A stretch of DNA of 64,000 nucleotides from contig JALKBU010000008.1 in assembly GCA_023091735.1 (NCBI GenBank), forward strand, positions 1-64,000. The letters are read 5' to 3'. This stretch comes from Trichomonas tenax. Lineage: Eukaryota; Parabasalia; Trichomonadida; Trichomonadidae. Shown piece by piece: positions 40,301-49,891 of the stretch. The number at the start of each line of letters is the position of its first letter. Within the stretch, counting starts at the first letter, position 1. The notes below the pieces were generated by a model that was given only the letters and a program-made list of their open reading frames with translations, had not been told where the DNA came from and made no database searches. The position numbers and the translations under genes are program-made.

Positions 40301-42297
40301 ATTTGCTTCGATTTCTCTTCTTCACTCAATGAACTATTTATTTGGTTCATTAATTGTTTATTTTCACTCTCTGCTTGACTCAATCTCTGTTTAAATGAGT
40401 TGTTTTCATTATTGAGTGAACCTATTTTTGATTGAAGATCTTCAATATTCTTTTCAGCATCTTCTAATTTTGTTGTAATTTCTTGGATAGTTGATTCTTT
40501 TTGTGCGATTGCAGCATTTAGTTTATTTTCTTTTTCATTCATTTCTGAAGTTAAATCATTAATGACTTTTGCATTTTCGTTTAATTTATTTGTTAATTCA
40601 TTGATTGTCTTTTCATTTTGATCGATCTTATTTTGTAACAACAAGATTGTATTCTTGTTATTCTGTAATTCGATTTGAGTTTGCTGTGAATTCTTTTCAT
40701 CTTCTGTAGATTTTGCTGTGATGTTGTTTAATAATGATTCCTTTTGTTTAATTATGTTCTCTAATTCTGAAATCCTTTGCTTTGATGTGTTTTTGTAATC
40801 CGATAATTTAGTTTGTAATTGACTAATTGTTGATTCAATTTTGGAGTCGCTTTGTTTTGATTTATTCAATAACTCGTTGATTATTGTTTCTTTCTCGTTA
40901 ATTTTAGCTTCGAAATTTGATATTTCTTGGCTGAGAGTATTGATTTCATATTGCTTTTCGCTAGCTAATTTTTCAGCTTTGTCCAACTTCTCTTGAAGAG
41001 CATCAACTTGTTGATTATTGGATTTGGTATTATTTTGATTAATATATTCTTGTTCTGCAAGTTTCTGCTTCAAAATGTCGATTTGTTGTTTAAAATCCTT
41101 TAATTCAGGAACGTTTTGTGTTAAAGAATTGTGAAGTTGCTTATTTTCGTCCATAATCGCATTATTCTGTGTATATGAAGATTGTTTCATGACTTCTATT
41201 TCTTTATTCTTTTGATCAACTAAATTTTGTAATTCCTCTGTTTTAAGAATCAAATCATTAATCATTTCATCTTTTTCGTGAATTTGATTTGAATTTGATT
41301 GCTTCAAAGAGTTTATTTCGTTGTTTTTGCCATTGATTTCATTTTGCATTTCATCAGTTTTACGAATCAATTCTTCAATCATTACCATCTTTTCGTTTAT
41401 TTCATTGTCATTTTGTTCTTTTTGGACTTGATTTCGCTTTTCATTGAGTTCTTTTTCGTAAGATTCGATTTTAACTAATAATTCTTCTATTGTTGCATCT
41501 CTTTCATTTACTTGTGACTTTAAATTATCAATCTCAGAGCTGTTCGAGAAATCAATGAGATTTGATGATGAAGCGAGTTGTTTTTTGAGAATTTCGTTTT
41601 GATTTGTTAATTCTTCATTTAACGTAATTAATTCTTCCATTGCATTCTGTAGATCAGAATTTTGATTGGATGAACCTTGATTCGATGAATTTTGATTTGA
41701 TAATTGAGATTTTAATTTTGTAATTTCTTCTTCCAAAATTTGATTTCTTTCGCCTTCTTCAAGTAGTGCATTTTCACTTTCTTCGAGTTGTTTCTTCAAA
41801 ACGTCGACTTCTTTAACTTTCAATTTTAATTCTTCGATTTGTTCTGTTTCATTGTGCGTATTTTCAATAAGTGTAGATAAGTCATTAGAAAGATCCATGT
41901 TATTCTTCTCTGCTTTCTTTAATTGTTGAGTTATATCTTGTATTTCTTTTTTCATTTTCATTCTTTCTTCGCTGAATGCCTGAACAAGTTCAGCATTCGA
42001 TTGTTGAAGATTTTTGAGATCTGTTTCGGTCTGCGAATAAAGTTGATTTAATTGAACAATTTGAGAGTCTTTAAGCTCAAGGCGCTGTTTACATTCAGTC
42101 AACTGATCATTTATCGTCTGTTTTTCGTGATTTGCTTTCTCTAATTCCCCTTTTAATATTTCTGTATTAATTATCGACTGCTTTAGCTGCGCTTTATGCT
42201 TCTCATTTTTCTCTCTGAGTAATCTGAGCATTTTCCGCATCGCCTCAGGGTCAGCTTTGGCCGGAGAAGCTTGCGGTGTCGACGCAGGTGACTCCAT
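37348..42297 (-). CDS. golgin-like coiled-coil protein (1649 aa)
   Basis: Residues about 20-1590 are almost continuous coiled coil. The N-terminus is Pro/Ser/Ala-rich (MESPASTPQASPAKADP). The last 50 residues are not coiled coil and read EVLRRTFLMFVAQDW then HREQMLPGILSLLECS then DKERNEAM, which resembles the GRIP/GRAB domains that anchor golgins to Golgi membranes through Arl1 or Arf (L-rich helix, then R..LLP.I..LL..S..E). The key Tyr of GRIP is not present, so GRAB-like is the better guess. Function inferred: vesicle tethering at the large trichomonad Golgi (parabasal body). The 5' end is GC-rich. Upstream is AATAAGACAAAATC, a weak initiator-like match. Antisense frames are shadows. Confidence 0.85.
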   Translation of the reverse strand: MESPASTPQASPAKADPEAMRKMLRLLREKNEKHKAQLKQSIINTEILKGELEKANHEKQTINDQLTECKQRLELKDSQIVQLNQLYSQTETDLKNLQQSNAELVQAFSEERMKMKKEIQDITQQLKKAEKNNMDLSNDLSTLIENTHNETEQIEELKLKVKEVDVLKKQLEESENALLEEGERNQILEEEITKLKSQLSNQNSSNQGSSNQNSDLQNAMEELITLNEELTNQNEILKKQLASSSNLIDFSNSSEIDNLKSQVNERDATIEELLVKIESYEKELNEKRNQVQKEQNDNEINEKMVMIEELIRKTDEMQNEINGKNNEINSLKQSNSNQIHEKDEMINDLILKTEELQNLVDQKNKEIEVMKQSSYTQNNAIMDENKQLHNSLTQNVPELKDFKQQIDILKQKLAEQEYINQNNTKSNNQQVDALQEKLDKAEKLASEKQYEINTLSQEISNFEAKINEKETIINELLNKSKQSDSKIESTISQLQTKLSDYKNTSKQRISELENIIKQKESLLNNITAKSTEDEKNSQQTQIELQNNKNTILLLQNKIDQNEKTINELTNKLNENAKVINDLTSEMNEKENKLNAAIAQKESTIQEITTKLEDAEKNIEDLQSKIGSLNNENNSFKQRLSQAESENKQLMNQINSSLSEEEKSKQIIEQLTNEKNQQIEELRASIINFNKQNVDNKNVFKQKILNIAKLEKQNYDLFNQKIDELQSKFTAISTKVTNKKQDIAQLRKYCIKTEDVKNQVSKQLEEVQTEIRELQQNIEHDTDQMKQQIEEKDETIQKLQDELSSTKVEFENTLHEQNNAHEIEINKSKDKISQKDSEIEKLKKQINDQTERISIESNAQIQIYTKQIQDFHQNMEEIKKQSKVKIDELNEKINNYNKQIQDLEAELSKSNNDYNILKEKSSNAEIEMNKKLEEKQEMIANLENQLEASKQESQSLVDQIKQRAQEHFKRLESEKQSITDDYENQINQLKQHIQNLEEEKKQLADELQAKIAEMKQKCIALIESERKKHEEALEAVKLEQVKSSDSAQEIKTKLIKLETENNKLNEQISILQEEKDKIEADKIELIAQKKENESVIAKSNENIKKLSNQISNIQKEKDQIETTSKENIAKAVQENSNLKNQLEELKQKLSKTQTELQHNANEIKSNSTKLIAEKDQKIKQLESNFAAKSTETSKIIKSSAALSMKRLQTQSLSFNEKLQKSFDNLNNGIQKVVAKIKSNVNDMVDQKRAIHEIMANSVTAREEEFDKIATKKEELRVEISKLTALKEENDKTLNDLNTKFRDYEMIQRDYEAMKTNLDNMKKEAEAKQAEATEKEKVVEEKIIDLSAAEKKYSMLQRTLEMDRTQYEMEGENIRRARNELEKKRHQFAVEVAQHKIEYEEFNEMKNDVYIKMEKANNKLKKAEEMKAQNEERAKQIQKEVADAKQAIVDSKKLKESADEREAFLKSEEERISKLSSEADFNIQKANEIMHVAEEKLAQNEKKERELETKSAEVDKIMQLKKSLESKMEEVKTQQDEAMKMLENARKAQIIVREAEVIKSENVKLKEERDISEKKIAELSHKLKVAIAKIKSDQKKQNENGISEVLRRTFLMFVAQDWQHREQMLPGILSLLECSDKERNEAMSNWKSRGH

Positions 42298-43580
42298 TTT
42301 CCTAATTTTATGAGATTTTGTCTTATTATTGTTTTATTTGGTATTTGCTCATTTTATAGCGGTTTGTTGAATTTTAGATCAAAAAAATGCGACCATTGAT
42401 GAAATATCAAATTTCATCAACATCAATCATATTGTTTAATGATTCATTTCATTATAAAAACTTCACATCTTCTATATCATATAGTTTATAACTTGATACC
42501 AAAAGAATATAAAAATTTCATATTATATAATAGCTTTTATTTATGGATTTCTTTGTATGCTGCTATAAATTTCAGTAGAAGCTGCTAAAATGTAAGATAA
42601 ATTTTTAGCTATGAAATAATCTGGCAATAATATTATGTAACATTTGAATTTGTAGATAGTGCTTGAGGATTTTGTTCTTAAATTATGGAAAATTGGTAAA
42701 GAAATAATGATCGATAATTTACATTTCGAATCTCGTTTGATAAGATAAGAGTCTGATATTGCTGTGATCTATATATTCGTTTAGTAACTTGTAATTTGGT
42801 AGATATTAAGTTTGCAAAATATTTTTGAAGTATAAAGCTCAAATTTAGAGGATGTTTTTTGGATCATGTCTGCAGCACTTCACCAAAAAGAAAGTAAGCA
42901 CGTAAAGGAAAACAACATAAATAAGGAAGAAAACATAACCTTTATCCATTATTTATGAAAAGTGACATTTTAAAAAACTTCTAAAATCACATCAACACAT
43001 GAAAAATATAACAAAACATACTTAAATTTTGAACAACTCTCTGATGTTAAATAATCCCGCAATGTGCATTAGTTCGAGTAAAATTCATTTAAATATTAAA
43101 TTTTGGTATAGCATATGTAAATTAGTAGCAGCGATTCTTTCATTCATATACAAATTTTAGCTATATTTGTTGTGAATTGTCTGATATATTGGTTGGAAGT
43201 TGGAATAAAATCTCTAATTCTCACCATCTATTCCCAATATCTAATGAATATGTGTTGATCAAAACCAATATATTAAGTTTATAAATTCTTTGAATTGTAT
43301 ATAATGCAGAGAGCAAAATTCGAATTTTAATGATATTCAATTTTATCTGAATAAATATTTTAGCCATGATGTGAATGCGATAACTGTTGCTTTTTTATTT
43401 TAATTCAGTATCGCTTTGACTCTTTATTTATATGTTTTAAAAGCTCAGGTGGTTGAAATTTTCATGGAGATGCGAACAAAATAAGGAATTTAATAGTAAA
43501 AGCATAATCTACATCATCTGTAGATCCCAAATTTAAACAAAAATCAAACAAAGACTGTTATTTATTTTTTCCGATGTAAA
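42298..43580. other. intergenic 1.3 kb, nothing recognised
   Basis: This divergent intergenic region lies between the golgin-like gene and the Pmp-like gene. It is very AT-rich with many stops in all frames. I see no RNA gene, repeat or coding remnant I can support. Confidence 0.4.
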
Positions 43581-43590
43581 AAACGTGACA
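43581..43590 (+). promoter_or_regulatory. initiator-like motif AAACGTGACA before the Pmp-like gene
   Basis: AAACGTGACA ends 14 nt before the ATG at 43605. It differs from AAAAGTGACA only at the fourth base (C for A), the same variant seen on the minus strand before the coiled-coil gene (TACGTGACA). Confidence 0.5.
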
Positions 43591-43604
43591 ATAATATTGC
43601 GCAA

Positions 43605-44846
43605 ATGAACAAAACGTTAGCATCGCTGAGAATATCGTCGTACTACCAGTCGTCGCCTATTATCAGCATGCAGGCTGGAACTTCGGCATCATTCTTCAAG
43701 ATTAGCAATTCTTTCTTTGCTAATTCATTCAAATCAGCCATTTTCTCATCGAATCCCGTTAAAAACACATTAATTCACACATCTAAATTCCAGAGATTCC
43801 TTCAATCAGCAATTAACATCAATTCTTACAACCTTTCAGAGCAAACAAGAAATCGCCACTCAGACTTCGACCACGATGTTTGTATCATCAGTCGCTGCTT
43901 CTTTGTTGACTGCGAAACAAAGGGCGATGGTGGTGCTATCAAATATCTTCGCGATATTGGTGAATTTCAAGCTATTGAAACAATTTTCAACGCTGCATCC
44001 GCTTCTGATAACGGCGGTGCATTCTACCTTCAGCCAAAGTTCTTCAGACTTACTCGCTGCTGCATTGATCAATGCAAAGCAGGAAATGCTGGTCAATCAT
44101 TCTTAGTCTGCACAATCGACGATTTTCCAGATGATATCAATTACACAACATTTTCACAGTGTTCTCCGATGCTCTTTGGCTCCATCCAATACAACTTGCA
44201 CCACAACGGAGGAGGCGGTCAATACTCGAATTCTAACATCTCTAGAGGCCTCTGCACACGTGGCGGTGCTGCCCTCGCTTGCTTCCGCACAAACAACGCA
44301 CTTCTCGCGTACACACACTTCATTCACTGCAAAGGTGGCTCTATCATCGCTTTGGAGTTCGGCAGAGAGCCATCAAGATTCGAATTATGCAACATCATCA
44401 ACAACACACATACTCAGGCACAAATTTTGGTTTTCAGCCAAGCAACAACATTATATAAATGTATCATGTTGAGAAACACGAAACCGTTCTCAAGACCAAT
44501 TATGACTGGTAGAAAGCACTCATTAGATCTTCAGGATTGTATTTACGATGCTATTGGTCTCGATAAGAAGGTTGGTATCTTAATTAACAATCCAATTCCT
44601 TATGTCGAGCACACAACAATCCCATTCCAAAACGAAAAGCTTCTCTACTGTCAAGGTAGAAAGGCTGAGAGAGTCAATCCTTTCGAAGGATTCTCTTTCG
44701 TATACTTTTTCATTGTAATCGTCGGAATTATTTTTGTTCATCTTTCATTCATCCATCCACAGATCATAAGTGATCTTTACTTAGCTATGTTCTTCGATAC
44801 TAACAAGGAATCCAGAAGGAGACGTGCCCATGCTGTAGTTGCTTAA
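43605..44846 (+). CDS. Pmp-like beta-helix membrane protein (413 aa)
   Basis: A probable parallel beta-helix fills residues about 20-330, with GGAIKYL, NGGAFYLQ and GGAALACF as typical GGA[IVL] turns of the polymorphic-membrane-protein class, and Cys-rich strands (CFFVDCETKGDGGAI, CCIDQCKAGNAG). A membrane helix follows at about 362-384 (FVYFFIVIVGIIFVHLSF), then a 28-residue cytoplasmic tail with RRRRAHAVVA. No clear signal peptide is seen at the start; the N-terminus is polar (MNKTLASLRISSYYQ), which is odd for a type I protein. It may use an internal signal or be an N-terminally short member. Codons between 44200 and 44400 are noticeably richer in C at third positions. Trichomonad Pmp-like proteins are proposed adhesins. 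Confidence 0.8.
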   Translation: MNKTLASLRISSYYQSSPIISMQAGTSASFFKISNSFFANSFKSAIFSSNPVKNTLIHTSKFQRFLQSAININSYNLSEQTRNRHSDFDHDVCIISRCFFVDCETKGDGGAIKYLRDIGEFQAIETIFNAASASDNGGAFYLQPKFFRLTRCCIDQCKAGNAGQSFLVCTIDDFPDDINYTTFSQCSPMLFGSIQYNLHHNGGGGQYSNSNISRGLCTRGGAALACFRTNNALLAYTHFIHCKGGSIIALEFGREPSRFELCNIINNTHTQAQILVFSQATTLYKCIMLRNTKPFSRPIMTGRKHSLDLQDCIYDAIGLDKKVGILINNPIPYVEHTTIPFQNEKLLYCQGRKAERVNPFEGFSFVYFFIVIVGIIFVHLSFIHPQIISDLYLAMFFDTNKESRRRRAHAVVA

Positions 44847-45449
44847 AAATATTATTTTTTTGCGGACTTGAAACATCCCAATACAACTTAAGCATTAAAA
44901 TATTTTATAATAAAACATTATCATCACTTAAAATAACAAAATTAAAATTCAAAATTTTTCAATTTCCTTTAACAATCAAAAACAAATCTGTTATTATAAC
45001 ATACTCTCAGAATATAGCTTACCTTTTTAGCTATATCATAGATAATTTTAAAAAATTGAACAAGTTGAAATATTAAATCTGTTTGGAGTTAATAGATCTT
45101 ACTAATGTCTATTCTTCATCAATTTATTCTAATTATCAATAGTATTTAAAACCAAAATGCGAATTTAAAAATGAAAAATAAATTTCATTCAAAGAGATGA
45201 AGTACTATAATAAGATAAGCTGGTATCATCGTTGGCATGTAGCACGTTATATTGGTTTCTGATAGTTGAATACATTCAAAATTCAAAATTGTTGAATTTG
45301 GGCTCTGTAGAGATAGAAGCAAGGATTATTAATGGTAGAGATATGAAATAAGTGCAACATTTAGCTTTTTATTTCAATTTGTCGATATGAAAATATTAAA
45401 TTTTCCAAGCTAAAAATGACTTTTCTGTATTGTCCAACGAGCGAAGCAA
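44847..45449. other. convergent intergenic region, nothing recognised
   Basis: AT-rich spacer (about 600 bp) between the Pmp-like gene (plus) and the SERF-like gene (minus), so it holds both 3' ends. No terminator signal can be named with confidence. Confidence 0.4.
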
Positions 45450-45620
45450 TTACTGTCCGCCTTCGGCCTTCTTAGCGGCAGCTTCCTGCTTGGCTCTCAT
45501 TGCTGCAGCGTCGCGTTCCTTTCTGGCTGCAAGATCGCCAGAAGCGCCTTTATCCTTGTGCTTGGCGTTGCGTGCCTCAGCACGAGCCCGCTCACGTTCA
45601 CGCTGTGGTCCACGAGTCAT
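45450..45620 (-). CDS. SERF/4F5-like small protein (56 aa)
   Basis: On the minus strand ATG at 45618-45620 opens 56 codons ending with TAA at 45450-45452. The N-terminus MTRGPQRERERARAE matches the start of the SERF/4F5 family (MTRGNQRE...), small basic conserved eukaryotic proteins. The rest (NAKHKDKGASGDLAAR, RKERDAAAMRAKQEAA, KKAEGGQ) is charged, Ala/Lys/Glu/Arg-rich and helical. Codons are strongly GC-ended in an otherwise AT-rich surrounding, as in the dehydrogenase at 54160, which suggests high expression. A CCAC-T8-GTGG hairpin-like sequence touches the ATG, and the usual initiator-like motif is absent. Family function (modulating protein aggregation or RNA-linked roles) is poorly defined. 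Confidence 0.75.
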   Translation of the reverse strand: MTRGPQRERERARAEARNAKHKDKGASGDLAARKERDAAAMRAKQEAAAKKAEGGQ

Positions 45621-47545
45621 TCCACAAAAAAAAGTGGTTATTTTTTATAAAATGAACTATTTCGTGCATTGTAAGGATGTCGGTTTTGTGGGTCCTTTTT
45701 TTCGTTTCGCAGGGAACGGGGTGACTTTTGTTAGGGGTTAGCTCAATAATAAAGGGTCTGATTAAATTTAATGAGCGCGTTCGTACTACGCCTTCTTTAG
45801 TACACTGTACAATAGGGCACATGAGAGAACATTCATCAAGAATCTGTTCTGGATTTGACCCTAAAACTTCTCAGATTATCTCCCGAAATTTCAAATCTTA
45901 GGCTTTTTGTGCATCTGTTGTTTGCTTGCTAGACCATCTTATACAATACATACTAAAATTCGAATCAAAATATGACGAAACTCGGTTTTTTGCTGAAATT
46001 TTTACAAACTACATTCTTTCATCTGAATTAGATGGTCTTATGATTTTCATCTGTATTTAAAATGCACGTAAAAAGATATTCTAGTACAAATGCATGTTAT
46101 TTATCTCATAATTTTCTCTATATTTAATTAATTTTAGTTCTATTGGATGAATTGTGTTTATTTATTTCTAAATTGATACTGCCTTTATAACTGAAATTAT
46201 GCCAAACAATTATGTTACTGAATAAAGGCGAATCAAAATTGGACTGGTTCTTTTGAAATTACGCTAAGATGTTTTTATGATACACACCACCTTACAGTTT
46301 GATTGTTTGTCTGACTTTTATTGACTAAAATACCATATTTATATATAGAATTTTTTATGATATGCGATAATTAATATAAAGATGCAATATTTCTGTATTG
46401 TATTATATATACATTACTACAGTATAGATAATGGAGATTATATTCACAAAATAATGTTAGCTGTTTTTAAATATTGTTTTTTTTAGCTCAAAAGAGTCCA
46501 AATGCATTTAAAATCAAAGCGGAATATTTTTGACAGCTTAAAAAGCCCAAAAACACCCCGCAAACCCCCACTCATAGGGGTGGCGGTTAATCTCTCAAAA
46601 TTCCTCAGAAAAATTCCCCTAGGTGCCAATTACCCCCTGATTTAAGGCGCTATTTTGAAAATTTAGCCTAAAAATACACCTTTTTACCATATTTTTCGTG
46701 TTTTGAAGGTGATTGCCTATCATAAAATTTGAGATTGTTTAAATCATACTTATTTTTGAGAATTTGACAATAAAAGTGTATCAATTATATCAAGAATATA
46801 TACTAAAATCATTGTACAGCGATAAAATCTATAATTGTCGTTGAAAAATGAGCAAAATTTTAAGATTTGTGATAAACAACCATCTTGTTTGCAGGTCACT
46901 TTTTGTACGTTATCTAAGTTTTTTCCCATTGGGAAACCAAAAAAATCGTGTCCGGAGGCAAAGCCACCAGCCACATGACAAACACAAATAAATGAACTAA
47001 ATATTCTGAACTTAATAAATTGCACATAATATGTCAATATATATGAGACATAGATAAGTGTTATATAGGTTTAGTTGGAAAATGAACTAATTGTTAAACG
47101 TTGAGTAATTTCTAAAATGTTATATTTATGAACTATAAACCATGTGATAAGATAACGCAGATGTAACATATATAAATATTGTTTTACTTTTGACGAATAC
47201 CATGTTTTTTTTTTTCCAAATCTCAGATATCATATATAAATAATCAAATATTTGTATAACTATATATAGGATATGCAAGCCATTGGGATGTAAGTTATAC
47301 GTATGAGTTCAAATGCTTTACATCTATCCAGTTACGTGTCAGAATGACAAATGTCGAAACAAAACACTATTGAATTTTTGAAATTCTGAATATTCATTCA
47401 ACTTAAGTAGGTAAAAAGGGAAGGAAATGAGAGGAGAAAAAGAGAGAAAAGAAAGAAGAGAGAGAAAAAGGGGACATATTTGATGATCGACTAACTTGAT
47501 TGGATATTTTACTGGTTTTGTGGGCCTCAGGTGATGATGAAGCCG
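45621..47545. other. intergenic 1.9 kb with C-rich and polypurine patches
   Basis: No gene is supported; the short minus frames are chance. Two odd patches stand out. Near 46555-46645 there are several runs of four or five C, with an ACCCC/GGGGT inverted repeat around 46564-46583. At 47413-47474 there is an almost pure purine tract. The rest is plain AT-rich spacer. Confidence 0.45.
47413..47474 (+). repeat. polypurine tract of about 60 nt
   Basis: All but one base in 47413-47474 are A or G (runs such as GAGAGGAGAAAAAGAGAGAA). Such tracts can form triplex DNA. In an AT-rich spacer with no gene it may mark a simple-repeat expansion. Confidence 0.6.
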
Positions 47546-47615
47546 GAGGCCCGATTTTTTGTCACTTTTTCTAGTGTACATATTGCTCGAAAATTGCGGC
47601 GGTTGCATGCGCTTA
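47546..47615 (+). repeat. 70-bp dispersed repeat, copy 1
   Basis: GAGGCCCGATTTTTTGTCAC to GCATGCGCTTA is repeated at 48615-48684 in the same orientation with six differences. The block is richer in GC than its surroundings. In copy 2 it lies inside an open frame of 67 codons. Confidence 0.7.
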
Positions 47616-48614
47616 GGCTATTTTAGGTGGTGTGGGGATCTCCTGACATCCTTATGCATTGTTTTCAATTCTTCAAATGAAAGACAGATTTTGTGTTTTC
47701 GCTTTGTTACAACATTTTTATAGAAATTTGTGAAATTCCATTTATGTTGTAATTTTGTTATTTTTATATTCTACGTTATATGTATAACATGAAAACTCTA
47801 AATTTTTTGAAAATAGCAAAGATATTTTTATTCGGCTAAGTGGAATTCTTGAAATCGAGTAAAATTAACATTGTCATTATTATTTGATGACACTATTAAA
47901 GTGAACTTTATATATGATTTTTGAAAATAACGCTTTTTGATGGAAAAATATCTAATACCAATGAGTTAAAAGCCGTTTGAAAAGTGTAGTATAGATGAGA
48001 CATTTATGCTGTATTTCTAATTGTTATTTAATCTTTCCAATGAGGATAAATTGATGTTATAAAAAATGATAAATCTTGGATATTCATTGTATAAAAGTTC
48101 CTCAAGTTGAAATCGAATAAATAGTTATTATAAATTAATGCTATAGTATTGTTTTAAGCTTTTAATGCTTTTTTAATTAGAAAAATTAAAAATTACAAAT
48201 TGTGATATAAATTTTATATACATTTTTTAGTAAATCTTACATTATAAAATTCAAATCGAGTTTTGAACAAATATGTCGTGTAAAGTTTTTTGACGTGTAA
48301 ATACCAAATCTAACTTTACATTTTGTACACTATTCTGATTTGGTATTTAGTACTCAAATAGTTTACAAACAATCCACTAAGTGGAGGAATTCTAAAATTT
48401 ATTTTGTTAAACAATGAATACCCTAAGAAAAGTTAGTACACTCTATGCCCCTGCATAATTTTTTAGGCATTTATTTAAGGGCCTGATCCAGAGCGTCTCT
48501 ACTCGTCTCTTGAGAATCTTGGATTCCACCACGAAACTCAAGATCCTCGCTCTGCTTGATACAGCAAACACACAACCGACTTCAATATTCGAATCATCCA
48601 TGACTATCATCGCC
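47616..48614. other. intergenic between the two repeat copies
   Basis: About 1 kb, AT-rich. TTTACACGTCA-like strings are absent. From about 48480 the GC content rises and a plus frame (QSVSTRLLRILDSTTKLK, then LALLDTANTQPTSIFES) reads through copy 2 of the repeat until 48710. It may be a relic of an unidentified gene. Confidence 0.35.
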
Positions 48615-48684
48615 GAGGCCCGATTTTTTGTCACTTCTTCTAGTGTACATAGTGCTCGAAAATCGCGACAGTTGCATGTGCTTA
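48615..48684 (+). repeat. 70-bp dispersed repeat, copy 2
   Basis: This copy differs from 47546-47615 at six positions with no insertion or deletion. Differences include CTTTTTCTAG against CTTCTTCTAG and GCGGCGG against GCGACAG. It may be a fragment of a mobile element or a duplicated gene piece. Confidence 0.7.
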
Positions 48685-49021
48685 TCGAGTTTCGAGAAAC
48701 AAATACTTAAAATCACCTTCATGCTGACACTCTAAATTTTTAATGCTGAGAGATAAAAATGAATTTTGATATTCAAATCTAAATCATTACGTTAGTTGCT
48801 CACACACAGTTCATCAGCAGCATACCAGAGTCAATTATGTTCATGGTTTTTCATTATCATAGAATAATTATAAAATTCTATATTTCTTGAAAAATATACC
48901 TAATAATGAGGGATAAGTTTGATATTTTGCATATAAAAAACCCTTAGAGATTGATAATAATAACATTCATTATCAATAACAACAATAATTTAAAAATACA
49001 AATAAAAATATCAAAACAATA
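48685..49021. other. spacer (48685-49021), nothing recognised
   Basis: AT-rich spacer lying downstream of the minus-strand 187-residue gene, with an AATAATAATAACA simple stretch near its end. No coding or RNA feature is visible. Confidence 0.35.
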
Positions 49022-49585
49022 TCATATATCTCTAAACATGTCTGCTGGCTTGAGTGCAGTCCTTACTTTCTGATTGCTCTTAGGGTCTGGTATCGCATCC
49101 AAATCGAACATAGGTTTACCGGTTGATCTTGATGAATTTGGTAGGGCAGGTTCCTTCTTTGTCGAAACAGTTTTCTGAGTAATCATGAAATTAGGCTTTC
49201 TTGCGGTATTTGAGGACCTTTTTGTGTTCATATAGTCCATAGAAAGAGATCTAGACGTCAATGGCTGCGGAGATTTCTGAATTATTCGAGAAATAACCAT
49301 ACCATTGCTCCTTTTGCTTGAATAAGCCGGTCTTTCTGATTGTCTGATTCTGTTATGGGCGGAAAATTCCAGTTCTCTGTACTGCGTTGTCAGTTCTCTG
49401 GACATATTTTCGATCCTAATCGCTTGATTTCTGTATTCGTTCGATTCTTGAGAGATTTCGCGCAAAAAATTCTTCATCATTTTTTTTGAACCGATACAAT
49501 GTAAAATTATCGAAATTCTGGATTTAGATCTCGCTTCCTTTATACTCACCAATTTCACATCAAAACGTGTTTTACGGTCTTTCAT
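49022..49585 (-). CDS. basic hypothetical protein (187 aa)
   Basis: The frame is intact with a start well supported by TTACGTGTCA 7 nt upstream. The first 90 residues are helical and basic (MKDRKTRFDVKLVSIKEA, MKNFLREISQESNEYR, RIENMSRELTTQYREL). The rest is Ser/Lys/Arg/Pro-rich and probably disordered (KSPQPLTSRSLSMDY, NSSRSTGKPMFDLD). No membrane segment or known domain is visible. Its neighbour upstream on the same strand is the coiled-coil gene at 49892-51337, 306 bp away. A nucleic-acid or microtubule-binding role would be only a guess from the charge. Confidence 0.7.
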   Translation of the reverse strand: MKDRKTRFDVKLVSIKEARSKSRISIILHCIGSKKMMKNFLREISQESNEYRNQAIRIENMSRELTTQYRELEFSAHNRIRQSERPAYSSKRSNGMVISRIIQKSPQPLTSRSLSMDYMNTKRSSNTARKPNFMITQKTVSTKKEPALPNSSRSTGKPMFDLDAIPDPKSNQKVRTALKPADMFRDI

Positions 49586-49592
49586 TTCAATT

Positions 49593-49602
49593 TGACACGT
49601 AA
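49593..49602 (-). promoter_or_regulatory. initiator-like motif TTACGTGTCA before the 187-aa gene
   Basis: Read on the minus strand, TTACGTGTCA ends 7 nt before the ATG at 49585. It shows the GTGTCA variant also found before the alcohol dehydrogenase gene. Confidence 0.5.
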
Positions 49603-49891
49603 ATTAATTTTTATGACAATTTAATACTCCGATATCTCCTTTATTTGATAATAAATTATCAAAAAACTCATACACATTCTCATTAAATTCCACAGCAGAT
49701 ATCATATCTCTGAGAAAACATAAAATGAGAATAAGTTTTTGATATTTTTCATCATTCATTAAAAACTGCACAATAACACACCAATGTAATATATTTTGAT
49801 GGACAAAAGGTAAATGTTTTGATCTTTTTAAGTCATGAAAGAAAAATTAATTGAATTTGAATACAAATACAAACATGGGTTTTATAAGTAT

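Noticed and set aside
48510..48710. 67-codon plus frame through the 70-bp repeat
   Set aside because: GC-richer and open, but no start context and no family; kept only as a possible relic.
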